Positions 43,719 to 51,966 of a stretch of DNA of 64,000 nt are shown here, piece by piece. The translations under genes and the position numbers were made by a program. The first letter of the stretch is position 1. Each line of letters starts with the position of its first letter. Source of the stretch: Aureliella sp031412515 (GTDB taxonomy: Bacteria; Planctomycetota; Planctomycetia; Pirellulales; Pirellulaceae); contig JANODD010000244.1 of assembly GCA_031412515.1 (NCBI GenBank), positions 5,493 through 69,492 of the forward strand. The letters run 5' to 3'. Below the pieces are notes generated by a model. The model had not been told where the DNA came from. It was given only the letters and a program-made list of their open reading frames with translations, and did no database searches.

Positions 43719-44039
43719 CTAAGGTTTCTCTTCCATCGGGCAGGTGCAAACCAGTCGCCGACATCCTGGGCAACCGGTCCCATACTTGTCCTGAATCGCT
43801 TTACCAAGATCAACACCAGCGACGTTGGCAATAGTAGCTAACCAGGCGAGCACGTCGGCGAATTCTTCACACTTCTCTTGATGCGTTCCTTGACGGAGAG
43901 CCGTAGCCAACTCGCCAACCTCCTCAATCAACCACATGAACGTGCCGTCAATGCCGCGCTGAAGGTCCTTTTCATAGTACATGTCGCGGATCTTGGCTTG
44001 AAAATCCGTTAGCGATACGTCGGGTGTGTTTGATTGCAT
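43719..44039 (-). CDS. MazG-type nucleotide pyrophosphohydrolase
   Basis: This is a 106-residue single-domain protein of the MazG/all-alpha NTP pyrophosphohydrolase fold. The two metal-binding helices are visible (LIEEVGELATAL and EEFADVLAWLATIA), giving the E-E-x-x-E...E-x-x-D pattern. Such enzymes hydrolyse non-canonical or excess nucleoside triphosphates to the monophosphate and pyrophosphate in the cytoplasm. An unusual C-terminal Cys cluster (CPGCRRLVCTC) follows the domain and could bind zinc. It is 43 bp from the DUF1080-GSDH gene on the same strand. Confidence 0.8.
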   Translation of the reverse strand: MQSNTPDVSLTDFQAKIRDMYYEKDLQRGIDGTFMWLIEEVGELATALRQGTHQEKCEEFADVLAWLATIANVAGVDLGKAIQDKYGTGCPGCRRLVCTCPMEEKP

Positions 44040-44082
44040 CAGGGAACGTCAAACTTTCTTGTGTCGAAAAATTGGGACTAAC

Positions 44083-45987
44083 TTACTCAGCCGCCTCAAA
44101 GCGATGAATACCCTGGCCGCGTGCGCTATCGATCATATAGTACACCTCACCGCTCTGATCTTCACCAAAAGCTAAGACTGGGATCCCTTTTTCAATCACT
44201 TGTTCATTGCGAGTCGCTTGGCCAGTGCTCGCGTCGTAAGTAAGTGCCCAGATGCAGCCCTTCACGTAGTCGGCGTACAAGTACTTGCCTGTAAGTTGAG
44301 GTACGCGAGCTGAATTGTAGACGCGACCGCCGGTAATGGATTCGCCAACGCCGTGATCATATTCCCAAGTCGGCGTAATGAGCGGCCCGACTCCTTCAAC
44401 AGGTGGACGGTTGCCGAACGAATGCGTTCCCTCACGAGTGCTCCATCCGTAGTTGCCACCCTTCTTGATCACATTTACCTCTTCCCACAACTCTTGTCCA
44501 ACATCACCGCACCACAGCAATCCGGTCTTTTTATCAAATGCGATTCGCCACGGGTTGCGCAGTCCATTTGCAAAAATTTCAGCTCGCAAGCCAGGCTGGC
44601 CGACCAGCGGATTGTCAGAGGGAATGCCGTATGGCAAGTCCTTCGTCTTTGAATCCACATCAATTCTCAAAATCGACCCCAGCAATTGACGCCGGTCTTG
44701 TCCATTCGCTTTCGGATCATTTCGTAAACCGCCGTCTCCGAAGGCAACATACAAGTATCCGTCGGGACCAAACTCGATCGCGCCGCCATTGTGGTTTTGG
44801 TAAGGCTGTTCGATATCCAACAGTATCTCTTCTGATTTCGGATCAGCGACCTTTGGGTTGTCTTTGGAAACTCGAAAACGAGAAACGATCGAGTGGTGAT
44901 TGTCGCGCTTTGTATAGCAGACAAAGAACTCGCCATTGTCTTTGAACTTCGGGTGCATTGCCAAGCCTAACATGCCTTGCTCGTTCGCCCCTTGATCAAA
45001 CCAACGGCTCACTCTTTCCTGTACATCCAAGAAAAGCGTCGTTTCTTCAACATCGGGTCGATTCTCAAACGAGAAGATCATGCCGCGTTGATCGAGCGCG
45101 AAAAGGCGGTTGCCGTCCCCCTTTGCATAAGTCAATTCAAGGATCCGCAGTGGCTTATTCAATTTGCCATCTTCATCGATCGGTTCCCAGCCTTGCCACT
45201 TTAGTTTTGGAAATGCCGGTGTCCCTCGAACATTCAATTTGCCATCGATGGGTTGTTGTACAGAACCGTCATTAGCCACTTCGCGGATCTTGATATTGCG
45301 AAATGAGACCAAGTTACCGTGGTCTTGCAAACATATGTGCCCTTCGCCAGCGGCGCCGAAGCCTGGAAACTTCGCAAACTTGCTTTCCGCGACCGCTTTG
45401 CGCCATGTGTTATCGCCGATATTGAACTTGTAGTACAACGCGCCGTTGACCGACACTTCGCTTTGCGTTGGACTGATGCGTACAAACAACTGATTCCATT
45501 GACCCGCGGGACGTGTTGCATCGAGATCTGGAGGTGTTGTCGGTTTGTACAACTGATACAACCAACCTGATTTTTGCGGATCATGTCCTTTTGCGTTGTC
45601 TTGGATCTGAATTTCAGGACCACTGTTCCAAGGTTGCGGATTCTCTTCAGTTACATGGAACATCAGTCCGCTGTTACCGCCTTCGGAAATGTTGTACTCC
45701 AGCGAAAGCTCAAAGTACTTGTACTTCTTTTTCGTAATAATATCGCCCGCGCCATCCGCTTGTCGAACCAAGGCACCATCGACGACTTTCCAACCGTTTG
45801 CGACCCCGTCTTTTTTGTAGTTACGGAAGTTGTCCGTCGATTTTCCATCGAATAACAACTGCCAACCGCTTAGCGACTCGGAGCGAGTCAATTGGTTTTC
45901 GTCCGCGCGGACTTGTGTAGCTGACAAGCTAAACAGACCAACGCAGGCTATCAAAGGTAACAACTGAAGTACGGCAAATCTTCGCAT
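44083..45987 (-). CDS. DUF1080 plus glucose/sorbosone dehydrogenase-like fusion
   Basis: This is a 634-residue exported protein. A signal peptide ends near residue 27 (TQVRADE). A DUF1080/3-keto-disaccharide hydrolase-type sandwich (residues about 35-235; SGWQLLFDGKSTDNF, GNSGLMFHVTEENPQPW) is followed by a GSDH/YliI-type propeller (about 260-625; GMLGLAMHPKFKDNGEFFV, NHNGGAIEFGPDGYLYVAFGDGG, GLRNPWRIAFDKKTG, NYGWSTREG). GSDH-family proteins bind PQQ and calcium and oxidise sugars, but activity here is inferred. ATG 45987 has GAGGA eight bases upstream, so the frame to 46032 is not used. The pairing is common in planctomycetes and fits periplasmic carbohydrate degradation. Confidence 0.78.
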   Translation of the reverse strand: MRRFAVLQLLPLIACVGLFSLSATQVRADENQLTRSESLSGWQLLFDGKSTDNFRNYKKDGVANGWKVVDGALVRQADGAGDIITKKKYKYFELSLEYNISEGGNSGLMFHVTEENPQPWNSGPEIQIQDNAKGHDPQKSGWLYQLYKPTTPPDLDATRPAGQWNQLFVRISPTQSEVSVNGALYYKFNIGDNTWRKAVAESKFAKFPGFGAAGEGHICLQDHGNLVSFRNIKIREVANDGSVQQPIDGKLNVRGTPAFPKLKWQGWEPIDEDGKLNKPLRILELTYAKGDGNRLFALDQRGMIFSFENRPDVEETTLFLDVQERVSRWFDQGANEQGMLGLAMHPKFKDNGEFFVCYTKRDNHHSIVSRFRVSKDNPKVADPKSEEILLDIEQPYQNHNGGAIEFGPDGYLYVAFGDGGLRNDPKANGQDRRQLLGSILRIDVDSKTKDLPYGIPSDNPLVGQPGLRAEIFANGLRNPWRIAFDKKTGLLWCGDVGQELWEEVNVIKKGGNYGWSTREGTHSFGNRPPVEGVGPLITPTWEYDHGVGESITGGRVYNSARVPQLTGKYLYADYVKGCIWALTYDASTGQATRNEQVIEKGIPVLAFGEDQSGEVYYMIDSARGQGIHRFEAAE

Positions 45988-46069
45988 CACGAAGTCCTCA
46001 ATCACTAGTTCGCGGCCTGAGTCGCAAAGCAACTCGGCTACAAGGGGTTAGATACTGGAAGCCCTTACC

Positions 46070-46207
46070 GGCAACGCTGAAAAGCAAACTATTCCAGTCA
46101 GGGTAGCTGGTTTTGTGAGGAACCGGCCGCACCGATGTCGTTGTCTTCGGCGCCCGGTTTCTTACGAAACCAGCTACATTTGCTGCTAAGTGCTTCAATG
46201 GGTTGCA
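46070..46207. repeat. Family C 138-bp nested palindrome, copy 2
   Basis: This element has exactly the length and architecture of 23003-23140. The outer arms begin GGCAACGCTGAAAAGCA and end AAGTGCTTCAATGGGTTGC (the right outer arm is degraded). The inner arms are GTAGCTGGTTTTGTGAGGAA and TTTCTTACGAAACCAGCTAC. It lies between divergent genes, upstream of the GSDH fusion and the ArsR-type regulator. Confidence 0.75.
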
Positions 46208-46348
46208 GTAACAGGGGTCTGATTTTACTCGCTTGAACGCTGAGTAATACAGCTAACCCATAAATGTCGCGACGACGACGATATTTTTCCACAAATGTGC
46301 GGTGCCCCGCCGATGCACCAAAAGCTGCATTAGCTAAACAGCAAGCAC

Positions 46349-46376
46349 TTGACGCCAATCTAGAATCGTGCATAAT
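46349..46376 (+). promoter_or_regulatory. Sigma-70-like promoter of the ArsR/methyltransferase gene
   Basis: TTGACG at 46349-46354 and CATAAT at 46371-46376 are separated by 16 bp and predict a start near 46383. This leaves about 50 bases of leader before the GTG at 46436. It is one of the few clear promoter-like pairs in the window. Confidence 0.5.
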
Positions 46377-46435
46377 AGCCTTGCATCCGGATGGACGGAT
46401 GGATCTTAGAATTCTCCCAATTTGAGGCATATTTT

Positions 46436-47389
46436 GTGGTTGCGACGGCTTCTCTCGATTGGCTTCAGACGCTTGCGGACGCAACTCGCGTTCGGTTGCT
46501 GCGTTTATTGGAGCAAGAAGAGCTGTCGGTGTCAGAATTGTGCACTGTGGTTCAACTACCACAAAGCACCGTAAGTCGCCACCTAAAGGTACTAATTGCC
46601 GATCGGTGGTTGGAAAGCCGACGTGATGGAACAAATCACTTGTACCGCGTAGATCGCTCAATCTGGGACGAAAACCGAATCAACTTGTGGCAATGGGTTC
46701 GCCAGCAAGCTGACTCGCCCACGACCGAACTTGACCAGCAGCGGTTAGCGAGCGTTCTTGCCGAGCGTTCTCGCAGCGAAGTCTTTTTTTCTTCAGCGGC
46801 CGAGCAGTGGGACAAGTTACGGGTCGAGTTGTTTGGCCGGCAGTTGGACGCAGTCGCAATGGCGGCGTGCTTGCCAAGCGACGCAGTGGTAGGTGAACTT
46901 GGATGCGGATCAGCTCCACTTTGCCAACTGGTTGCGCCGTTTGTTGAAATTGCTTATGCGATCGACAACTCGGTAGCGATGTTAACTGCCGCGCGAGCCT
47001 CGCTGGCGCAATACAACAACGTGCACCTGAGATCCGGATCGCTAACCGACTTGCCACTCGACGACAATATGCTCGACGCAGCTTGGTTGATGTTGGTGTT
47101 GGCTTATTTACCGGATCCGGTTGCGGCATTTCGCGAAGCGGCACGCGTTTTAAAGCCTAACCGTTCGCTGGTGATTGTAGATTTGTTGCCGCATGAACGG
47201 TCGGCATACAAGGTTGAGATGGGCCACTTGCGATTAGGGGTGGACCGCGATGAATTGAGTCATTGGATTGAACAAGCTGGATTGAAATTGACGCGTTATT
47301 ATCCGTTACCACCTGATTCGCAGGCGAAGGGACCTGCCCTGTTTTCCGCCGTCGCAACTATGCAGGACATTGAATGTTCAATGCAATGA
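46436..47389 (+). CDS. ArsR-family regulator fused to a methyltransferase domain (SahR-like)
   Basis: This is a 317-residue protein. An N-terminal ArsR winged helix (residues about 8-75; LADATRVRLLRLLEQEELSV, then the recognition helix PQSTVSRHLKVL) is joined to a class I SAM-binding methyltransferase domain (about 145-260; motif I VGELGCGSAPL, then VLAYLPDPVAAFREAARVLK). GTG 46436 is preferred because GAGG lies eight bases before it and because a promoter ends at about 46376; ATG 46391 would leave an eight-base leader and has no binding site. The next gene is ahcY. An ArsR regulator named SahR controls the SAM cycle and responds to S-adenosylhomocysteine in proteobacteria. The context suggests the same job here. 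Confidence 0.75.
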   Translation: MVATASLDWLQTLADATRVRLLRLLEQEELSVSELCTVVQLPQSTVSRHLKVLIADRWLESRRDGTNHLYRVDRSIWDENRINLWQWVRQQADSPTTELDQQRLASVLAERSRSEVFFSSAAEQWDKLRVELFGRQLDAVAMAACLPSDAVVGELGCGSAPLCQLVAPFVEIAYAIDNSVAMLTAARASLAQYNNVHLRSGSLTDLPLDDNMLDAAWLMLVLAYLPDPVAAFREAARVLKPNRSLVIVDLLPHERSAYKVEMGHLRLGVDRDELSHWIEQAGLKLTRYYPLPPDSQAKGPALFSAVATMQDIECSMQ

Positions 47390-47403
47390 TGCGCATTATG
47401 ATT

Positions 47404-47543
47404 GTGAGCCGACGGCGCTAGCCGCGTGAGTGTGAGCCGACGGCGCTAGCCGCGGGTAGGTGAGCCGACGGCGCTAGCCGCGGGTAGGTGAGCCGACGGC
47501 GCTAGCCGCGGGTAGGTGAGCCGACGGCGCTAGCCGCGGGTGA
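47404..47543. repeat. Five tandem 28-bp copies of the family A arm
   Basis: The unit GTGAGCCGACGGCGCTAGCC plus eight bases repeats with exact 28-bp period at 47404, 47432, 47460, 47488 and 47516; the fifth runs on as GGGTGAACGAAG. A degraded inverse arm is at 47696-47711 (CGCGGCCAGCGCCG), so this looks like a family A element whose left arm was amplified. There are no spacers, so it is not a CRISPR array. It lies between the regulator gene and ahcY. Confidence 0.8.
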
Positions 47544-47719
47544 ACGAAGAAGTGAACCGTCCAAATCAATATCCTATTTGAACCAAACAATATCCAATAA
47601 AGCAACCAACCAGTGTTACTCAAGATCGCGAGCTGCGGATGATCGATTGGCATTGGAACGAATGATAAGTGTGTAGAGTGTAAAACGTCGGGACTCGCGG
47701 CCAGCGCCGCTAATTCGAT

Positions 47720-47987
47720 TTCGTGTGCCACTGGCTTGGCCAGTGAAACGGAGTTGGTGAGATTACTGGTCGTTGAACGTGCTAAGTGAGTTGCCGAAGT
47801 TTTAAAGCAAGTGAGCCGTATGACATATCAATGCCTCAATCACCGCGGTGGATTACGGTATCGTTTGCGACGAGATACTCGAAGCTTATTACTTCGGCGA
47901 GCATTGTGCAAAGCACGCACCCATTGGAATGATCTAACTGATACAAACTTATACGCTTCGATACACTGGCAAACCAGTGGCACACGA
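47720..47987. mobile_element. MITE-like element, copy 2 (opposite orientation)
   Basis: The ends are CGTGTGCCACTGGCTTGGCCAGTG (47722-47745) and its inverse type CACTGGCAAACCAGTGGCACACG (47964-47986). The outer right end TACGCTTCGATACACTGGC matches the left end of 41355-41644 exactly in inverse orientation. Interior blocks GTTGCCGAAGTTTTAAAGCAAGTGA and GCTTATTACTTCGGCGAG also match. About 268 bp long and non-coding, it forms much of the ahcY upstream region. The 47390-48053 gap therefore holds two repeat elements and, presumably, the ahcY promoter near its end. Confidence 0.72.
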
Positions 47988-48053
47988 TTTCAAACTGTTA
48001 ACTATGTGTTTGTTGAATTTACTGGATTGAAAACGATTTAAGGAGTTTTCGAA

Positions 48054-49598
48054 ATGAGTACTGTTACCCCTCCAAAACCTGCTGCTGCAAAGCCTGCTGC
48101 AGGTGCTCGCGTGCCGTTCAAGGTTCGCGCGTTTGATCTTGCCGCTGCTGGCAAGCGCGAAGAAGCTGAAACGCTGGTTGAACTCGGCCGCAAAGAAATC
48201 GAACTGGCTGAAGATGAAATGCCAGGTTTGATGATTCTGCGTCAACGCAACGCCAAGACTCTTCCGCTTAAAGGCGTGAAGATCATGGGTTCCTTGCACA
48301 TGACTGTGCAAACTGCCGTGTTGATCGAAACGCTGGTTGACCTCGGCGCCGATGTGCGCTGGGTCAGCTGCAATATCTTCTCGACTCAAGACAGTGCTGC
48401 TGCAGCAGTGGTCGCAGGTCGTGGCGGTTCATTGGACAATCCTAAGGGCACTCCTGTTTTCGCTTGGAAAGGCGAAACGCTGCCTGAATATTGGTGGTGC
48501 ACCGCTGAAGCACTCGTATGGCCAGACGGAAGCGGCCCGGACATGATCGTCGACGACGGTGGTGACGCAACCATGCTGATCCACAAAGGACTCGAATACG
48601 AAGCTGCCGGCAAAGTGCCAGCTTTCAACCCAGAGACCGAATCCGAAGAATGGGGCGTTGTCCTCGAACTGCTTCGCGATGAACTGGCCAAGTACCCAGG
48701 CAAGTACACCAAGATGGCCAAGGCGATTCGCGGCGTAAGCGAAGAGACCACAACCGGTGTTGAGCGGCTGTACGAAATGGAACGCAGCAAGCGTCTGTTG
48801 TTCCCAGCGATCAACGTCAACGATTCGGTTACCAAGAGTAAGTTCGACAACGTGTACGGTTGCCGTCATTCGTTGATCGACGGACTCAATCGTGCCAGCG
48901 ACGTAATGATCGGTGGTAAGGTTGCCGTCGTTTGCGGTTACGGTCAAGTCGGTAAGGGAAGTTGCCAATCACTACGTGGCCAAGGCTGCCGCGTGATCGT
49001 CAGCGAAATCGATCCGATTTGTGCTCTTCAAGCTGTGATGGAAGGTTACGAAGTCAAGCCAATCGAAGACGTCATCGGAATTGCTGACATTTTTGTTACC
49101 ACCACCGGCAACAAAGACATCATCACCGCTGATCACATGAAGTTGATGAAAGACAAAGCCATCATCGGCAACATCGGTCACTTCGATAACGAAATCGATA
49201 TGGCTGGCTTGCATAAGCTTGAAAAAGCTGGCGAAGTCGAACGCATCAAGATCAAGCCACAGTACGACCAGTTCCGCTTCAAGGCCACTGGCAAGAGCAT
49301 TCTTGTTCTTGCTGAAGGCCGTCTGCTGAACCTTGGTTGTGCAACCGGTCACCCATCGTTCGTAATGAGCACCAGCTTCACCAACCAAGTGCTCGCTCAG
49401 CTAGAACTATGGGCCGAGCGTGACACCGGTGCTTACCAGAACAAGGTATACGTTTTGCCTAAGAAGCTCGACGAAGAAGTCGCTCGCTTGCACTTGGAAA
49501 AGCTCGGCGTGAAGCTCACCAAGCTGACCCTAGCTCTAGCTGACTACCGCGGCGTGCCAGTTGAAGGCCCATACAAGCCTGACCTGTACCGCTACTAA
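48054..49598 (+). CDS. ahcY: S-adenosylhomocysteine hydrolase
   Basis: This is a 514-residue protein that reversibly splits S-adenosylhomocysteine into adenosine and homocysteine, closing the SAM cycle in the cytoplasm. The substrate-domain motif MGSLHMTVQTAVLIETL, the NAD-binding Rossmann motif VAVVCGYGQVGKGS, the catalytic-region sequence NDSVTKSKFDN and the C-terminal KPDLYRY are all present. An insert near residues 190-215 is typical of the longer bacterial/plant type. An extra Ala/Pro/Lys-rich stretch of about 20 residues precedes the domain, making it longer than most. AAGGAG lies eight bases before the ATG. Confidence 0.95.
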   Translation: MSTVTPPKPAAAKPAAGARVPFKVRAFDLAAAGKREEAETLVELGRKEIELAEDEMPGLMILRQRNAKTLPLKGVKIMGSLHMTVQTAVLIETLVDLGADVRWVSCNIFSTQDSAAAAVVAGRGGSLDNPKGTPVFAWKGETLPEYWWCTAEALVWPDGSGPDMIVDDGGDATMLIHKGLEYEAAGKVPAFNPETESEEWGVVLELLRDELAKYPGKYTKMAKAIRGVSEETTTGVERLYEMERSKRLLFPAINVNDSVTKSKFDNVYGCRHSLIDGLNRASDVMIGGKVAVVCGYGQVGKGSCQSLRGQGCRVIVSEIDPICALQAVMEGYEVKPIEDVIGIADIFVTTTGNKDIITADHMKLMKDKAIIGNIGHFDNEIDMAGLHKLEKAGEVERIKIKPQYDQFRFKATGKSILVLAEGRLLNLGCATGHPSFVMSTSFTNQVLAQLELWAERDTGAYQNKVYVLPKKLDEEVARLHLEKLGVKLTKLTLALADYRGVPVEGPYKPDLYRY

Positions 49599-49640
49599 GT
49601 TGAGTACTTCACTAGCAAGTCGATAGAATAACTTTGATGC

Positions 49641-49672
49641 TACCGCTTGTTCTCAAGCGGTGGCATTTTGCA
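49641..49672 (+). terminator. Terminator-like hairpin after ahcY
   Basis: The stem CCGCTTG / CAAGCGG with a TTCT loop lies 43 bases after the ahcY stop and is followed by GGCATTTT, a short T-run. It resembles an intrinsic terminator, with a weak T-tract. Confidence 0.6.
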
Positions 49673-49723
49673 TTTCGTAAACAATCGACAGTCGAAGTGC
49701 CTTAAGCTGCGGCATGTGCTATC

Positions 49724-50355
49724 CTAGCCCTGGCTCTGGCTCCCCCTCGCCCCGTACTCGGGGAGAGGGGGCCGGGGGGTGAGGGGCCAGAGTACTGGAC
49801 TTAGAGTTAATCTTTCAATCAATAAAATCCAAAACCTCACCTGTCTCCAACCCCAACTGTTTCCCGGCGTCCCCAGAATCTCCCATTGGCTCTTCTTCGT
49901 GTGCTCGAATTCGGCGCGATAAATCGACGCCGCAACTACTGAATGACCTCCCAAGTCCTACCAAAGTTGCGATGATAAGCGGTCTCGTCACATCGAAGGA
50001 CAATGATCAGTGACGTTGCCACATCGTTCATGATCCGTTCCGTGGTTGCATAAGCCCTCGTCGCGTTTCGACGCAGTCTGATGCTGGTAGCTTCTCAGTT
50101 GTGCTTCCGCCGGGGCAAGCCCGGAACGGAAAGCCCGTCTTCGTTTCGTTCGGATTTGAGTCGAGTTCTGAACGAGCATTGGTTGCAGCACGAACGTTCT
50201 AAAATCACCGATGTTGCGAGGGATTGGGCCACCATAGGCGACTGACCTTACTCGCAACTTCGGTGCAGTTGCTTGTTATCCTCAATTCGCCAGCATGATC
50301 TTTGAATTGCAGCTGAAGCACAAGATTTTGTGCCCGTTATTATCAATAATGCATT
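49724..50355. other. Gene-poor region with GC-rich palindrome and possible gene remnants
   Basis: A GC-rich palindrome (CCTCGCCCCGTACTCGGGGAGAGG, 49745-49770) precedes a stretch in which short frames look protein-like. On the minus strand near 49815-49910 there is an acidic tail ending in EVLDFID. On the plus strand near 50160-50250 there is ERSKITDVARDWATIGD followed by a stop. Neither has a start, a binding site or a recognisable domain. I read them as possible remnants, not genes. Confidence 0.35.
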
Positions 50356-50887
50356 TTAGCTATTTTCATCAGCTAAGTCGGTTCCCACGTGAATGTTTCT
50401 TTTCACTTTCAGCCCTAGTACAGTCACGAAGGAGGCGACGAACACAACACCCACATGCAAGAAAGTGAATCCGAAGAAGGAAGCAATGCCGGTCTCGATT
50501 CGAAAATGTAGATGAGCCCATTCTGGCTGCAAGAAAAGCAGGGTCATCAATAGAAGTTGAAGTAAAACCACCAGCAAGAACGCCAACGTCCGAAGGATTC
50601 GCGAATACGTAAGCGGTAAGGATCGCAGTGTGAGATAGCCACAATAAAGAGCAAGCAGCACCCACTGTCGCAGGTAGAACGTAAAGTCGACCGAAAAAGA
50701 AGACCATTGGTTTCATACCGTGAACTTCCCAAAAAGATGTCGCGCTAAGTGCAAGTATTGCGGGCAGCGTTAGAACATATGCAACACTGTAGGGGAAAGC
50801 ACGTACAACTTGGCACCAAGCGTTCGTATTGCGTTTGACGCGGGAAGAACCGAGCTCCAATGGTGGTTGGTAGGGATTCAGTGTCAT
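50356..50887 (-). pseudogene. Frameshifted NPYQPP-type membrane protein
   Basis: From ATG 50887 the protein starts TLNPYQPPLELGSS, a start motif I associate with many planctomycete membrane proteins. It runs through one hydrophobic helix to EVHGMKPMVFF, then leaves frame at a TTTTT run near 50697. The downstream frame restores a sensible membrane protein (LLALYCGYLTLRSL, LAFLLVVLLQLLLMTLLF, ASFFGFTFLHVGVVFVASFV) and ends at 50356. The original protein would have about 175 residues and four hydrophobic helices. The cause is a one-base indel in the T-run: a real mutation, phase variation or a sequencing error. Confidence 0.65.
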
Positions 50888-51045
50888 GAGCAAATCGGGT
50901 AACTAGTAATTCTCGGGCGCCTGCGCCCGTAAATTCTTTTTTATTCTACATCAACCAACTGGTCGAAAGGGCTGGGAGACCCTCCTACTTCGGCTCACTG
51001 GCCTTCTCAATTGCACACAAATTCCAAAAGCTTGCGATTGGACAC

Positions 51046-51582
51046 TTAGATCAGTAAGTAAGGAACGCTCTCGCCGTCACCATCACGGCGTTCCCATTCC
51101 CGGCGGATCTCGCGCAAGCCATACGCGCACATTTCGAATTGATCGCTTAGTCGTTGCAGCAAATCGTTGGACGCTTTGGCTTCTTCCGATCGAATCGATC
51201 CGGCAATCCGATAAGCTCGCTTGCCCTGGGCGCAGTAACTAACAAATTGGTCTTTCTTATCCGGCGCTTTCATGTCGCGGAGAGCTTCAGGATAGACACC
51301 TGTCCAAAACAAGGTGTAATCGCCAATGTGACGGTGAACTTCCCGACGGGCTTCTCCAACACGCATTTCCGCTTCAGCGACCATCACAACCACTTCGACA
51401 GCCGGTTGACCGTTCAATTGCCGGACGCGATTCATTGCGTCAAAACGCGAGAATCGAACGAGGAGACTGCTGATGTAGTCCACCAATTGCGTATCGACTA
51501 CGCCTAATTGCGAATGAAAAACGTGCTCGCTCAGGCCAGTAAAAAAACGGTCCAGCGTCAGCTCTGTGTCATCAGTACCCAT
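51046..51582 (-). CDS. Conserved hypothetical protein, 178 aa
   Basis: This is a soluble, mainly helical protein of 178 residues without signal or membrane segments. The run VEVVVMVAEAEMRVGEARREV and the phrase HIGDYTLFWTGVYPEAL look strongly conserved in character. I associate this type with planctomycetes but know no function for it. It stands alone, 384 bp upstream of the sugar kinase gene end, with a family F palindrome in the gap. Confidence 0.65.
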   Translation of the reverse strand: MGTDDTELTLDRFFTGLSEHVFHSQLGVVDTQLVDYISSLLVRFSRFDAMNRVRQLNGQPAVEVVVMVAEAEMRVGEARREVHRHIGDYTLFWTGVYPEALRDMKAPDKKDQFVSYCAQGKRAYRIAGSIRSEEAKASNDLLQRLSDQFEMCAYGLREIRREWERRDGDGESVPYLLI

Positions 51583-51966
51583 GCGGCAATCCTCATAGAA
51601 GAGTTGATTACCCTACCACCATGTTCCACGTTAATTATACGCTACGGTCTTTGTCAAGGCGAAGAAAAAAATTTGAGTTACGGCTAACTGCGGGCGTGTT
51701 GAAGTGTTTTGCTATGAAAACACCGTAACTTGGGACCATTTGTCCCGAGCGTCTAGCACTCTTGCCCGATCGTACCGGACGGGACAAATGGTCCCATCTC
51801 CTACGGCAAGCTGGAAGCTGGCATGGATAAAAGTCGTGGATGAATACCGTAGCGGAAGCCGTCAAGGCTTTCGGAGATTGAATTTGCAGGGCCGAAGTCG
51901 CATGAACGAAATGCTTGACGCATTCCGCTACCGACTTTCAGCCATCCCAGCTGGAAGCATACCCCA
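51583..51966. repeat. Family F palindrome and half family D arm
   Basis: TTGGGACCATTTGTCCCGAG (51730-51749) and CGGGACAAATGGTCCCA (51780-51796) are an inverted pair, each arm itself palindromic. At 51945-51965 a family D arm (CAGCTGGAAGCATACCCCAC) abuts the next gene's stop. Between them is an imperfect inverted pair around ACCGTAGCGGAAGCC and GCATTCCGCTACC. No gene is present in the region. Confidence 0.55.

Noticed and set aside
47404..47543. Possible CRISPR array with 28-bp repeats
   Set aside because: The units are strictly tandem with no spacers, only five copies are present, and no cas genes are nearby.
47810..48053. SAH riboswitch before ahcY
   Set aside because: I could not find the expected paired helices and conserved core; the region is mostly a MITE-like element and AT-rich leader.
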